50,456 nucleotides of DNA from Pseudonocardia sp. TRM90224. GTDB taxonomy: Bacteria > Actinomycetota > Actinomycetes > Mycobacteriales > Pseudonocardiaceae. The position numbers and the translations under genes are program-made. The notes under the pieces are model-generated. The model ran no database searches. It was not told the DNA's origin and was given only the letters and a program-made list of their open reading frames with translations. Location: NCBI RefSeq assembly GCF_021245725.1, contig NZ_JAJGSX010000053.1, positions 1 through 50,456 on the forward strand, in the 5' to 3' direction. Of the stretch, positions 8,448 to 17,391 are shown piece after piece (position 1 is the first letter of the stretch; every line of letters begins with the position of its first letter).

Positions 8448-9358
8448 GGGCGGTTCGCGAGCCGTGGCGGCGCACGCTGCGCCGGGACTGGCAGCTCTAC
8501 TCGCTGGCGTTGCTGCCGCTGGTGTTCCTGCTGGTCTTCAGGTACGTGCCGATGCTGGGCAACGTCATCGCGTTCCGCCGCTTCGAGCCGGGCGGCTCCA
8601 TCTTCGGCGAGGCCTGGGTGGGGCTGCGCTACGTCACGATGTTCCTCGGCGACCCCACGTTCTGGCAGGTCTTCACCAACACCTTCGTCATCGGGGCGTT
8701 GACGCTGCTGTTCTGCTTCCCGCTGCCCGTCGTGCTCGCGCTGCTGCTCAACGAGGTCCGCACCCGCTACTTCCAGCGATTCGTGCAGACCGTCTCCTAC
8801 CTGCCGCACTTCCTGTCCATCGTGATCGTCGCCGGCATGCTGATGCAGCTGCTCTCCGTCGAGGGGACGGTCAACCAGATCGTCCGGGCCGTCGGTGGTG
8901 AGGCGATCCCGTTCCTGCAGCGCCCGGAGTGGTTCCGCACCGTCTACGTCTCCTCGGAGGTGTGGCAGACCGTCGGCTGGGGCACGATCCTCTACCTCGC
9001 CGCGCTCACCACCATCGACGAGAACCTCTACGAGGCCGCCCGGATCGACGGGGCGAACCGGTGGCGCCAGACGTGGCACGTGACGCTGCCCGGCATCCGG
9101 CCGACGATGGTGACGTTGCTGATCCTCAACGTCGGCACGTTCATGGCGGTCGGGTTCGAGAAGGTGCTGCTGCTCTACAACCCGCTGACCTACCCGACGG
9201 CCGACGTCCTCTCGACCTACCTCTACCGGGTCGGGCTGGAGTCGAACAACTTCAGCTACGCCGCGGCGATCGGGCTGTTCGAGGCGGTCATCGGGCTGAC
9301 GCTGATCCTGGGTGCCAACGCGATCTCGCGCCGCACGGTGGGGGCGAGCCTGTGGTGA
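8444..9358 (+). CDS. ABC sugar transporter permease, LplB type
   Basis: A 304-aa integral membrane protein with about six helices (LYSLALLPLVFLLVFRYVPM, FVIGALTLLFCFPLPVVLAL, LSIVIVAGMLMQLL and later segments). The permease EAA loop is YEAARIDGANRWRQTWHVTL, which docks the ATPase. It resembles LplB/YteP-type permeases of complex-oligosaccharide importers. The ATG overlaps the GH3 stop, and the stop overlaps the GTG of the partner permease (GTGA), so translation is coupled through the operon. With the GH67 gene downstream, an aldouronic-acid substrate (as for AguEFG-type systems) is likely by inference. Confidence 0.92.
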   Translation: MRAVREPWRRTLRRDWQLYSLALLPLVFLLVFRYVPMLGNVIAFRRFEPGGSIFGEAWVGLRYVTMFLGDPTFWQVFTNTFVIGALTLLFCFPLPVVLALLLNEVRTRYFQRFVQTVSYLPHFLSIVIVAGMLMQLLSVEGTVNQIVRAVGGEAIPFLQRPEWFRTVYVSSEVWQTVGWGTILYLAALTTIDENLYEAARIDGANRWRQTWHVTLPGIRPTMVTLLILNVGTFMAVGFEKVLLLYNPLTYPTADVLSTYLYRVGLESNNFSYAAAIGLFEAVIGLTLILGANAISRRTVGASLW

Positions 9359-10278
9359 CGGGGAGCGTGCTGAAGCGGCCGGTCGAGCTGCGCCCGCGGC
9401 TGGCCGGGATCCGGGAGTCGCGCGGCCGCCGGGTGTTCCAGGTGGTCAACGTCGTGGTGCTGCTGTGCGTGGTCGCCGTGACGCTCTACCCGTTCGTCAC
9501 GATCATCGCGCAGTCGTTCAGCGACGACTCCTACATCCGCAGCGGCCAGGTCAACCTGGTGCCGAGGGGCTTCAACACCACCACCTACGAGCTGGTGATG
9601 TCGGACGCCCTGTTCTGGCGCAACTACCAGAACACCGTCGTCTACACGGTGGTGGCGACGGCGATCGCGATCGTGCTGACCACCTGCTACGCCTACGTGC
9701 TGTCCAAGCGCGAGCTGCGCGGCCGCACGGCCCTGATCGGCATCGCCGTGTTCACGATGTTCTTCAACGGCGGGCTCATCCCGAACTACGTGCTCATCAC
9801 GAGCCTCGGCATGAAGAACACGATCTGGGCGATCGTGCTGCCCAACGCGATATCGGTGTTCAACCTGCTGGTGATGAAGTCGTTCTTCGAGAACATGCCG
9901 CCGGAGCTGGAAGAGGCCGCAAAGATCGACGGGCTGTCGACCTACGGGATCCTCTGGCGGATCGTGCTGCCGCTGTCGAAGGCCGTGGTGGCGACGATGA
10001 CGCTGTTCTACGCGGTCAGCTTCTGGAACTCGTGGTTCGCCGGCTTCCTCTACATGGACCGCGCCGAGCTGTTCCCCGTCACGGTCTACCTGCGCAACCT
10101 CATCGTCGGCGCCGCGAACGCCAGCTCGACGGGCAGCAGCGCAGGCGACCTCGCGCAGGTGTCGGCGAGCATCCAGTCGGTGACGATCGTGCTCACGGTC
10201 CTGCCGATCCTCGCGGTCTACCCGTTCGTCCAACGCTTCTTCGTGTCGGGCGTGATGCTCGGCTCCGTCAAGCAGTAA
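9355..10278 (+). CDS. ABC sugar transporter permease, LplC/YtcP type
   Basis: A 307-aa partner permease. Helices include VVNVVVLLCVVAVTLYPFV and TVVATAIAIVLTTCYAYVLS, and the EAA loop reads LEEAAKIDGLSTYGILWRIV. FNGGLIPNYVLI is typical of YtcP/LplC-like proteins. The GTG start at 9355 gives a GTGA overlap with the first permease and a normal N-terminus. No ATPase gene is found in this operon. Confidence 0.92.
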   Translation: MTGSVLKRPVELRPRLAGIRESRGRRVFQVVNVVVLLCVVAVTLYPFVTIIAQSFSDDSYIRSGQVNLVPRGFNTTTYELVMSDALFWRNYQNTVVYTVVATAIAIVLTTCYAYVLSKRELRGRTALIGIAVFTMFFNGGLIPNYVLITSLGMKNTIWAIVLPNAISVFNLLVMKSFFENMPPELEEAAKIDGLSTYGILWRIVLPLSKAVVATMTLFYAVSFWNSWFAGFLYMDRAELFPVTVYLRNLIVGAANASSTGSSAGDLAQVSASIQSVTIVLTVLPILAVYPFVQRFFVSGVMLGSVKQ

Positions 10279-10315
10279 CCGTCCACGGCAGAACCGTCCA
10301 CAAGGGAACAGGTCA

Positions 10316-11932
10316 ATGGTGACTCGTACTGGGAAGGTCGCAGCAACAGCGATCATGGCAGCCGCTGCGCTGGTGCTCGGGGCGTGCGGCGGCGGGGGCG
10401 GGACCGAGGCCGGCCCGGCCGACCTGACGGGCAAGGACGTCGGCGCGATGCCGGGCTACGCGGCAGGTCAGCAGTTCCGGGCCACCGAGCCGGTGAAGTT
10501 CTCCATCCTCTACAGCGACCACGAGGCCTACTCGATCAAGGACGACTGGTTGCTGTGGAAGGAGCTCGCCGCGCGCACGAACGTCCAATTCGATCCGGTG
10601 GTCGTGCCGCGCAGCGGCTATGAGCAGAAGCGCAGCCTGGTGATCGGCGCGGGGGACGCCCCGATGATCATCCCGAAGACCTACCCCGGCCAGGAGGACG
10701 CCTACGTCGCCTCCGGCGCGATCCTGCCCGTGAGCGACTACCTGCACCTCATGCCCAACCTGCAGGCGAAGGTCGAGAAGTGGGGCCTCGCCGGGCACCT
10801 CGACACGTTGCGGCAGGCGGACGGGCGCTTCTACCTGCTGCCCGGCGTGCACGAGAAGGTCTGGCAGGACTACACGCTCGCGATGCGCACCGACGTCCTC
10901 GCGCAGCTCGGCCTGCGTCCGCCGACGACGTGGGCGGAGCTGCGTGACGTCCTCGCGGCGATCAAGGCGAAGTACCCCGACTCCTACCCGCTGTCCGACC
11001 GGGAGAAGGGCCGGAGCCTGCTCGAGATCCTCGCCATGACCTACGGGACGAAGGGCGGCACCAACTGGGGCTACGAGAACGCGACCTGGGACGCCAAGGC
11101 CAACAGGTTCGTCTTCACCGGAGCGATGCCCGAGTACAAGGCGATGATCGAGTATCTGCACGGGCTCGTCGTGGACGGGCTGCTGGACCCGGAGAGCTTC
11201 ACCCAGGACAACGACACCGCCATCCAGAAGCTCGCGACCGGGCGCTCGTTCGCGATCAGCACGAATGCGCAGATGATCGTCAACGACTACCGGCCTGCGC
11301 TGGAGAACGTGCCCGGTGCGACCGTCTCGAAGATCACCGTCCCGGCCGGTCCGGCGGGCAACGTGATCACCTCCGAGTCACAGCTCGAGAACGGCATCAT
11401 GATCAACGCGGACGCCGTGCAAAGCCCGAACTTCGTCGCGATGATGCAGTTCATCGACTGGCTCTGGTACTCCGACGCCGGCCAGGAGCTCGCCAAGTGG
11501 GGCGTCGAGGGCACGACGTTCACGAAGGGCCCGGACGGCAAGCGGGCGCTGGCTCCCGGCATCACCGGCATCCTGCAGCTGCAGAAGGAGTACGGGTTCT
11601 CCGGCGGCGTGTTCGCCTACGGCGGGACGACCGAGCTGCTGCAGTCGACGTTCTCCCCGGAGGAGCTGGAGTTCCAGGGCCTGATGGCGCAGAAGGACGT
11701 GCTGCCGCTGCCGCCGCCCTACCCGTTCACCGAGGCGGAGCGCGAGCAGGCGACGCTGTGGGAGTCGGGCCTCAAGGACCACACCGAGCAGGCGACGCTG
11801 CAGTTCATCCTGGGTCAGCGGGACCTGTCCCAATGGGACGCCTACGTCACCGAGCTGGGCGGCAAGGGGATGACGTCGTACGTGGATCTCGTCAACTCCG
11901 CCCACGAGCGGTTCGCGTCCGGGAACCGCTGA
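10316..11932 (+). CDS. ABC transporter sugar-binding lipoprotein (LplA/YtcQ-like)
   Basis: A 538-aa extracellular solute-binding protein. The N-terminus is a lipoprotein signal with lipobox LGAC (Cys24) followed by a Gly-rich linker. The length (over 500 aa) and motifs such as VKFSILYSDHEAY, YLLPGVHEK, RTDVLAQLGLRPPTTWAEL and FIDWLWYSDAGQELAKWGVEG match the large YtcQ/LplA-like binding proteins that accompany LplB/YtcP permeases. It captures oligosaccharide at the outer membrane face. The 37-bp gap after the permease contains an AAGGGA ribosome-binding site. The substrate is inferred from the glycosidases alongside. Confidence 0.92.
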   Translation: MVTRTGKVAATAIMAAAALVLGACGGGGGTEAGPADLTGKDVGAMPGYAAGQQFRATEPVKFSILYSDHEAYSIKDDWLLWKELAARTNVQFDPVVVPRSGYEQKRSLVIGAGDAPMIIPKTYPGQEDAYVASGAILPVSDYLHLMPNLQAKVEKWGLAGHLDTLRQADGRFYLLPGVHEKVWQDYTLAMRTDVLAQLGLRPPTTWAELRDVLAAIKAKYPDSYPLSDREKGRSLLEILAMTYGTKGGTNWGYENATWDAKANRFVFTGAMPEYKAMIEYLHGLVVDGLLDPESFTQDNDTAIQKLATGRSFAISTNAQMIVNDYRPALENVPGATVSKITVPAGPAGNVITSESQLENGIMINADAVQSPNFVAMMQFIDWLWYSDAGQELAKWGVEGTTFTKGPDGKRALAPGITGILQLQKEYGFSGGVFAYGGTTELLQSTFSPEELEFQGLMAQKDVLPLPPPYPFTEAEREQATLWESGLKDHTEQATLQFILGQRDLSQWDAYVTELGGKGMTSYVDLVNSAHERFASGNR

Positions 11933-11936
11933 CCCG

Positions 11937-12641
11937 GTGGTTCGGGTGTCGGCCTCGCCGCGCAGTCTGCGGGAACCCGGTGACGGGGTGCTCGCCCGTG
12001 GCGCCGCGGCCGTCTACCAGGTCCTGGTCCTGGAGCTGCTGCTGCTGGTCACCGCGTCGCCAGGGCTGGTGCTGCTGGTGCTGCTCGTGCCCGACACCTC
12101 CAACGCGCCGCTCGTGGCGCTCGCGCTGCTGCCGGTGGGGCCGGCGCTCTCGGCGACCCTGTTCGCCTGGCGCGCCTGCCCGACCGGCGGTGATCTCCAG
12201 CCGGCGCGGCACTTCCGGCGCGGCTACCGGGCCAACGTCGTCGACGTGCTGCGGTGGTGGGCGCCCGCGCTCTGCCTGATGGCGGTGCTGGTGACGAACC
12301 TCGCGCACCTGGAGCTCGCCGTCGCGCCCGCGGTGCCGCGCGCCGTGGTGGGGACGCTGCTCGTGGTCCTGCTGGTCGCGACGGTGCTGTGGTCGGCGCA
12401 CGTGCTCGTGCTGACCTCGCTGTTCACCCTGCGGACCCGGGACGCCGCGCTGCTGGGCCTGCACCACCTCGGGCGGGCGCGCACGACGCTCGGTGCGGCG
12501 TCGCTGCTGGTGCTCGCCGCCGGCACGGTCCTCGTCACGTCCGACTGGGTGCTGGCCCTGCTCGGATCGCTGTTCGCGCTGGTGCTGCTGCACAACGCCC
12601 GACCGATGATCGCCGATGTCGAGGAGAACCACACCGCATGA
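11937..12641 (+). CDS. DUF624 (YesL-like) membrane protein
   Basis: A 234-aa protein with about five hydrophobic helices (VLELLLLVTASPGLVLLVLL, VGTLLVVLLVATVLWSAHVL, TLGAASLLVLAAGTVLV). DUF624 proteins such as YesL are routinely found beside LplB/YtcP sugar importers, and their function is not established. It starts with GTG at 11937, four bases after the binding-protein stop, and its TGA overlaps the GH42 ATG. The position inside a translationally coupled operon suggests a role in transport of the same oligosaccharide. Confidence 0.8.
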   Translation: MVRVSASPRSLREPGDGVLARGAAAVYQVLVLELLLLVTASPGLVLLVLLVPDTSNAPLVALALLPVGPALSATLFAWRACPTGGDLQPARHFRRGYRANVVDVLRWWAPALCLMAVLVTNLAHLELAVAPAVPRAVVGTLLVVLLVATVLWSAHVLVLTSLFTLRTRDAALLGLHHLGRARTTLGAASLLVLAAGTVLVTSDWVLALLGSLFALVLLHNARPMIADVEENHTA

Positions 12642-14683
12642 CGACCGCCGGTCGCAAGATCCTCTTCGGTGGGGACCACAACCCCGAGCAGTGGCCACGC
12701 CCGGTCTGGGACGAGGACCTCGCCGCGTTCGAGCTGGCGCGCATCGACACGGTGACGCTCGGCGTCTTCGACTGGGCGCTGCTGCAGCCCGACGAGGACA
12801 CGTACGACTTCACGCTGCTCGACGAGATCGTGGAGACCGTGTCGGCGGCCGGCATGAAGATCATCATGGCGACGGCGACCGGTGCGCTGCCGCCGTGGCT
12901 CGCGCACCGCCACCCCGAGGTCAACCGGACCGACTTCGAGGGCCGGCGGCACGTCTACGGGCAGCGCCACAACGCGTGCCCCAGCTCGCCGGTGTTCCGC
13001 AGGCTCTCCGCGGCGCTCGCCGACCGGGTCGCCGGCCACTACGCGGGGCACCCGGCGCTGGTCGCGTGGCACGTCGGCAACGAGTACGGCGGCGCCTGCT
13101 ACTGCGGCTCGTGCACGGTCGCGTTCCAGCACTGGCTGCGCAGGCGCTACGGCTCGCTGGACGTCCTCAACGACGCGTGGAACGCCACCTTCTGGTCGCA
13201 CACCTTCACGGACTGGGCGCAGATCGTCGCGCCGAACGCGCTCAGCGAGCACTGGCGCGGCCCCGACCACACCGCGTTCCAGGGGATCACGCTGGACTAC
13301 TTGCGGTTCACCTCCGACGCGATGCTCACCAACTTCCTCGACGAGAAGGCGGCGATCCGCGCACACGACACCGCGGTGCCGGTCACCACGAACTTCATGG
13401 GGATGTACCGGCCGATCGACTACCACCGCTGGGCCGAGCACCTCGACGTCGCGTCGTGGGACAACTACCCGCCGGACGACCGCGCGCACGCCCGCATGGC
13501 GCTGACCCACGACCTGATGCGCGGGTTGAAGGGCGGTGCCCCGTTCTGGCTGATGGAGCAGACGCCGACGGTGACCGCGAGCCGCGACGTGAACCCGCTG
13601 AAGCGGCCGGGGGTCATGCGGCTGTGGTCGTGGCAGGCGGTGGCACACGGCGCCGATGCGGTGCTGTTCTTCCAGATGCGCCAGTCGCGCGGCGCGTGCG
13701 AGAAGTACCACGGCGCCGTGCTCGACCACGCCGGGCGCACCGACACGCGCAGCTTCCGGGAGGTCGCGACGCTCGGCGCCGAGCTGGAGCGGCTCGGCGA
13801 CGCCGTGCTCGGCGCCCGCACCCCCGCGCGCGCTGCGCTGCTGTTCGACTGGGACAGCTGGTGGGCCGTGGAGATCTCCGACGGGCCCAACCGGCACGTG
13901 CGCTACCAGCAGGTCGTCATGGCCTACCACCGCGCGCTGTGGCAGGCGGGCGCTCAGCTCGACGTGGTGCCGGTGACGGCCGATCTGAGCCCGTACGACG
14001 TCGTCGTCGCGCCGCTGCTGCACATGGTCAAGGGTGATCTGGCACAGCGGCTGGAGGCGGTTGCGGCCCGCGGCGGATCGGTGCTCGCGACGTTCCTTTC
14101 CGGGCGGGTCGACGAGTCCGACAACGCGTTCCTCGCCGACGTCCCCGGACCGCTGGCCGCGCTGTTCGGCGTGCGAGTGGAGGAGACCGACGCGCAACCC
14201 CCGGAGGTCACCAACCCGGTCCGGCTGCTCGGGCCGGGCAGCAACCACGACACCGGCATCGTGTCGGATGCCCGCCTGGTGTTCGAGCTGGTGGTGCCCG
14301 ACGGCGCCGAGGTCGTCGGCACCTACGGCGCGGACTTCTACGCCGGCACCCCCGCGGTGACGCGGCGCCGGACGGGCTCCGGTGGCGATGCCTGGTACGT
14401 GGCCACGGCGCTCGACGACGCCGGGGTGGCCTGGGTGGTGCGCAGAGTGCTGGACCGCCACGGGCTCACCGGGCCGTACGCGGACGTCGAGGACCTGGAG
14501 CTGGCGGTGCGGGAGCGCGAGGGGACGCGCACCGCGTTCGTCCTGCACCACGGCCGCAAGCCGGTGGAGGTGGCGGCGCACGCTTCCGGGACCGATCTGC
14601 TCACCGGCCGCCGGGTCGAGCTCGGCGAGCTGCTGCGCCTCGACCCGACGGACGTGCTGGTGCTGCGCGAGGACCCGGCGTGA
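12638..14683 (+). CDS. GH42 beta-galactosidase family enzyme
   Basis: A 681-aa family 42 glycoside hydrolase. The N-terminus GGDHNPEQWP is diagnostic. The acid/base is Glu149 in WHVGNEYGG and the nucleophile Glu307 in FWLMEQTP. The family's structural zinc cluster is intact: Cys114 (HNACPSS) with Cys154, Cys156 and Cys159 (CYCGSC). The C-terminus has the trimerisation and beta-sandwich domains (GGSVLATFLSGRVDESDN). No signal peptide is seen. It releases terminal beta-D-galactose, or alpha-L-arabinopyranose in some members, from imported oligosaccharides. In this locus it may trim galactose or arabinopyranose side groups of xylan. Both ends overlap neighbours by the ATGA/GTGA pattern. Confidence 0.93.
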   Translation: MTTAGRKILFGGDHNPEQWPRPVWDEDLAAFELARIDTVTLGVFDWALLQPDEDTYDFTLLDEIVETVSAAGMKIIMATATGALPPWLAHRHPEVNRTDFEGRRHVYGQRHNACPSSPVFRRLSAALADRVAGHYAGHPALVAWHVGNEYGGACYCGSCTVAFQHWLRRRYGSLDVLNDAWNATFWSHTFTDWAQIVAPNALSEHWRGPDHTAFQGITLDYLRFTSDAMLTNFLDEKAAIRAHDTAVPVTTNFMGMYRPIDYHRWAEHLDVASWDNYPPDDRAHARMALTHDLMRGLKGGAPFWLMEQTPTVTASRDVNPLKRPGVMRLWSWQAVAHGADAVLFFQMRQSRGACEKYHGAVLDHAGRTDTRSFREVATLGAELERLGDAVLGARTPARAALLFDWDSWWAVEISDGPNRHVRYQQVVMAYHRALWQAGAQLDVVPVTADLSPYDVVVAPLLHMVKGDLAQRLEAVAARGGSVLATFLSGRVDESDNAFLADVPGPLAALFGVRVEETDAQPPEVTNPVRLLGPGSNHDTGIVSDARLVFELVVPDGAEVVGTYGADFYAGTPAVTRRRTGSGGDAWYVATALDDAGVAWVVRRVLDRHGLTGPYADVEDLELAVREREGTRTAFVLHHGRKPVEVAAHASGTDLLTGRRVELGELLRLDPTDVLVLREDPA

Positions 14684-16638
14684 CGGCGGTCCACCCCGCC
14701 TGGCTGCCCGACGACCTGCTCGCACCGCTCGGCTCCCGGCGCGTACGGGTGCTCGGTGCGGGCCTGCTCGTGGAGACGGTGCGGGCCGAGATCCGGCGGG
14801 CGGTCGCGCTGCACGGCGGGCAGCTCGTCGACGATCCGGGGTCTGCGGACGTAGTGCTCGCCGCCACCGATGACGACTCCGCTGACGGGGTCGAGGAGTA
14901 CGTGGTGTCGCGGAGCGGCGGGGTCACGACCGTCTCCGGCGCGGGCGCGGGCCTGCTGCACGGCCTGTTCCACCTGGTGCGGCTGGGGGAGGCGGCGTTC
15001 GGACCGGACCGCCCCACCGAGCGGCACGCCCCGGCGTACCCGCTGCGGATGCTCGACCACTGGGACAACGTCGACGTGCACCCGGTGATGGGGCAGGTGG
15101 AGCGGGGGTACTCGGGCGGCTCGATCTTCTACGCCGACGGGCGGGTGCGGGCGGACCTCTCGCGCGTCGCGGAGTACGGGCGGCTGCTGGCGGCGGTCGG
15201 GATCAACCGGGTCGCGATCAACAACGTCAACGTGCACCGGCGCGAGGCGCGGCTGCTCACCGACGACCTCGCGGGCGTCGCGCGGATCGCCGACGTCCTG
15301 CGCCCGTGGGGGATCGGCGTGCACCTCTCGGTGAGCTTCAACTCGCCGGTGCTGCTCGGCGGGCTCGCGACCGCCGACCCGCTCGACCCCGGCGTCCAGG
15401 AGTGGTGGGCGCGCACGACCGCGCGCGTGTACGAGGCGGTCCCGGACTTCGGCGGGTACGTCGTGAAGGCCGACTCCGAGGGCCGGCCGGGCCCGTTCGC
15501 GTACGGCCGCGACCACGCCGACGGGGCGAACCTGCTGGCCCGCGCGGTCGCGCCGTTCGGCGGGACGGTGCACTGGCGCGCGTTCGTCTACGACCACCGC
15601 CAGGACTGGCGCGACCGCTCCACCGACCGGGCCCGCGCCGCCTACGACCACTTCGTCCCGCTGGACGGCCGGTTCGACGACAACGTCGTGCTGCAGGTGA
15701 AGCACGGCCCGATGGACTTCCAGGTGCGCGAGCCGCTCTCCCCGGTGCTCGCGGCGATGCCCCGCACGCACTTGGCGGTGGAGCTGCAGGTCACGCAGGA
15801 GTACACGGGCCAGCAGCGGCACGTGTGCTATCTCGGGCCGGCGTGGAGCGAGCTGCTCGGCTTCCGGCTGCGCGGCCCCGGCGGTGCCACGGTCGCGGAG
15901 GACGTCGGCGGGGTGGTCGCGGTGTCGAACGTCGGCGACGACCGGTTCTGGACGGGGCACCCGCTCGCGCAGGCGAACCTCTACGCGCTCGGCCGCATGG
16001 CGTGGGACCCGGCGTCGGATCCGGCGACCGTGCTCGACGAGTGGATCGCGATGACCTTCCCGGGGGCGGCGCCGGGGATCGGCGCCACCCTGCACCGGAT
16101 CATGGACGGCTCGTGGCGCACCTACGAGGACTACACCGCGCCGTTGGGCGTCGGCTTCATGGTCCGGCCAGGGCACCACTACGGGCCCGACGTCGACGGC
16201 TACGAGTACACGCCGTGGGGGACCTACCACTTCGCCGACCGCGACGGCGTGGGCGTCGACCGCAGCGTCGCCACCGGCACCGGGTTCGCCGGCCAGTACC
16301 CGCCGCACTGGGCCGCCGTCTACGGGTCGGTGACCAGGTGTCCCGACGAGCTGCTGCTGTTCTTCCACCACGTGCCGTACACGCACGTGCTCCGCAGCGG
16401 GTCGACCGTGATCCAGCACGTCTACGACACCCACGTCGAGGGGGTCGAGGAGGTCGAGCGGATGGTGGCGGCCTGGGCGGGGACGGAAGGCGCCGTGCCC
16501 GACGACGTGTTCGTCGAGGTTCGTGAACGCCTCGCCGAGCAGCTGCGCTCCGCGCGCGAGTGGCGCGACCAGCTGTGTGCCTACTTCTTCCGCAAGTCCG
16601 GCATCCCTGATGCCAAGGGGCGGGTCGCTGTGCGCTGA
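14680..16638 (+). CDS. GH67 alpha-glucuronidase
   Basis: A 652-aa family 67 enzyme that cleaves the alpha-1,2-linked (4-O-methyl-)glucuronic acid from the non-reducing end of xylo-oligosaccharides. The three conserved catalytic carboxylates are visible: Glu267 in KADSEGRPGP, Asp346 in KHGPMDFQVREP and Glu374 in ELQVTQEYTG. The GTG start at 14680 overlaps the GH42 stop. Length and the lack of a secretion signal match intracellular bacterial GH67 enzymes. This is the gene that best defines the substrate of the operon (aldouronic acids). It is the last gene of the operon, and its final 58 bp overlap the convergent aztA gene. Confidence 0.94.
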   Translation: MTAVHPAWLPDDLLAPLGSRRVRVLGAGLLVETVRAEIRRAVALHGGQLVDDPGSADVVLAATDDDSADGVEEYVVSRSGGVTTVSGAGAGLLHGLFHLVRLGEAAFGPDRPTERHAPAYPLRMLDHWDNVDVHPVMGQVERGYSGGSIFYADGRVRADLSRVAEYGRLLAAVGINRVAINNVNVHRREARLLTDDLAGVARIADVLRPWGIGVHLSVSFNSPVLLGGLATADPLDPGVQEWWARTTARVYEAVPDFGGYVVKADSEGRPGPFAYGRDHADGANLLARAVAPFGGTVHWRAFVYDHRQDWRDRSTDRARAAYDHFVPLDGRFDDNVVLQVKHGPMDFQVREPLSPVLAAMPRTHLAVELQVTQEYTGQQRHVCYLGPAWSELLGFRLRGPGGATVAEDVGGVVAVSNVGDDRFWTGHPLAQANLYALGRMAWDPASDPATVLDEWIAMTFPGAAPGIGATLHRIMDGSWRTYEDYTAPLGVGFMVRPGHHYGPDVDGYEYTPWGTYHFADRDGVGVDRSVATGTGFAGQYPPHWAAVYGSVTRCPDELLLFFHHVPYTHVLRSGSTVIQHVYDTHVEGVEEVERMVAAWAGTEGAVPDDVFVEVRERLAEQLRSAREWRDQLCAYFFRKSGIPDAKGRVAVR

Positions 16639-17342
16639 CCTGCGGGAACGCCCCAGGCCTCGGCCACCCGCTCCGGGGTGAGCACCTCCGCAGGGGCGCC
16701 TTCGGCGAGCACCGTGCCCCGGTGCAGAAGCAAGCAGTGGTCGGCGTGCTCGGCGACGCCGAGGTCGTGGGTCACGCGCAGCACGGTGACCCCGCGTGCG
16801 CCGGCGGTCCGCAGGGCGTCGTCGATGCTGCGGCGGGCCTGCAGGTCGAGGCCGGCCGCGGGCTCGTCGAGCAGGAGCAGGTCGGCGTCCTGGGCCAGGC
16901 CCTGCGCGACGAGGACGCGCTGGCGCTGCCCGCCGGACAGGGCGCCAAGCTGGGCACGGGCGAGGTGCTGGATGCCGAGCTGGGCCATGCGGTCGTCGAC
17001 GACGGCCCGGTCGCATGCGGTGAGCCTGCGCCAGGGTCCGCGGTGGGCCCACCGGCCCATCGCGACGACGTTCCGGACGGTGATCGGGAGCGCGGCCGGG
17101 GCGTCGCTGCGCTGCGCGACGTACGCGGGCCGCCCCGACCCGGTGCGGTCGACGCGGCCGGAGATCAGCGGGCGGACCCCGGCGATCACGTCGAGCAGCG
17201 TCGACTTCCCCGCGCCGTTGGCCCCGACGACGGCGGTGATCCGCGATGCCGGGATCCGGGCGCTCACCCCGCACAGCGCCAGGTGGCGGGCGTAGCCGGC
17301 CGTGAGTTCGTGGATCACCACGGCGTCGGGCGTGTCGACCAT
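16581..17342 (-). CDS. aztA: Zinc ABC transporter ATP-binding protein
   Basis: A 253-aa ABC ATPase with Walker A GANGAGKST, signature LSGGQRQRV, Walker B DADLLLLDEP and the switch His in VTHD. It energises zinc import with AztB and the AztC binding protein. The frame is open far upstream, but the ATG at 17342 is preceded by a good AAAAGGAG ribosome-binding site and sits next to the Zur-like site. It is divergent from aztB with 49 bp between them, whereas azt genes are often collinear. Its 3' end overlaps the end of the GH67 gene on the other strand. Confidence 0.9.
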   Translation of the reverse strand: MVDTPDAVVIHELTAGYARHLALCGVSARIPASRITAVVGANGAGKSTLLDVIAGVRPLISGRVDRTGSGRPAYVAQRSDAPAALPITVRNVVAMGRWAHRGPWRRLTACDRAVVDDRMAQLGIQHLARAQLGALSGGQRQRVLVAQGLAQDADLLLLDEPAAGLDLQARRSIDDALRTAGARGVTVLRVTHDLGVAEHADHCLLLHRGTVLAEGAPAEVLTPERVAEAWGVPAGQRTATRPLASGMPDLRKK

Positions 17343-17353
17343 CACTGAACTCC

Positions 17354-17374
17354 TTTTGAAAACGGTTGTCATTA
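17354..17374. promoter_or_regulatory. Zur-box-like operator between aztA and aztB
   Basis: The 21-bp site (left half TTTTGAAAAC, right half GTTGTCATTA) matches 16 of 21 positions of the actinobacterial Zur pattern I recall (TATTGAAAAT-C-ATTTTCATTA). It sits in the 49-bp divergent gap between the two transporter genes, so zinc-loaded Zur would repress both. The GC background makes this AT-rich palindrome stand out. Confidence 0.75.
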
Positions 17375-17378
17375 CGGT

Positions 17379-17384
17379 TAATGT
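17379..17384 (+). promoter_or_regulatory. -10 element of a probably leaderless aztB promoter
   Basis: TAATGT fits the TANNNT actinobacterial -10 and lies 7 nt before the only usable in-frame start (GTG at 17392). No Shine-Dalgarno sequence lies in between, so the transcript would start at or next to the GTG. Confidence 0.5.
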
Positions 17385-17391
17385 ACCGTCC

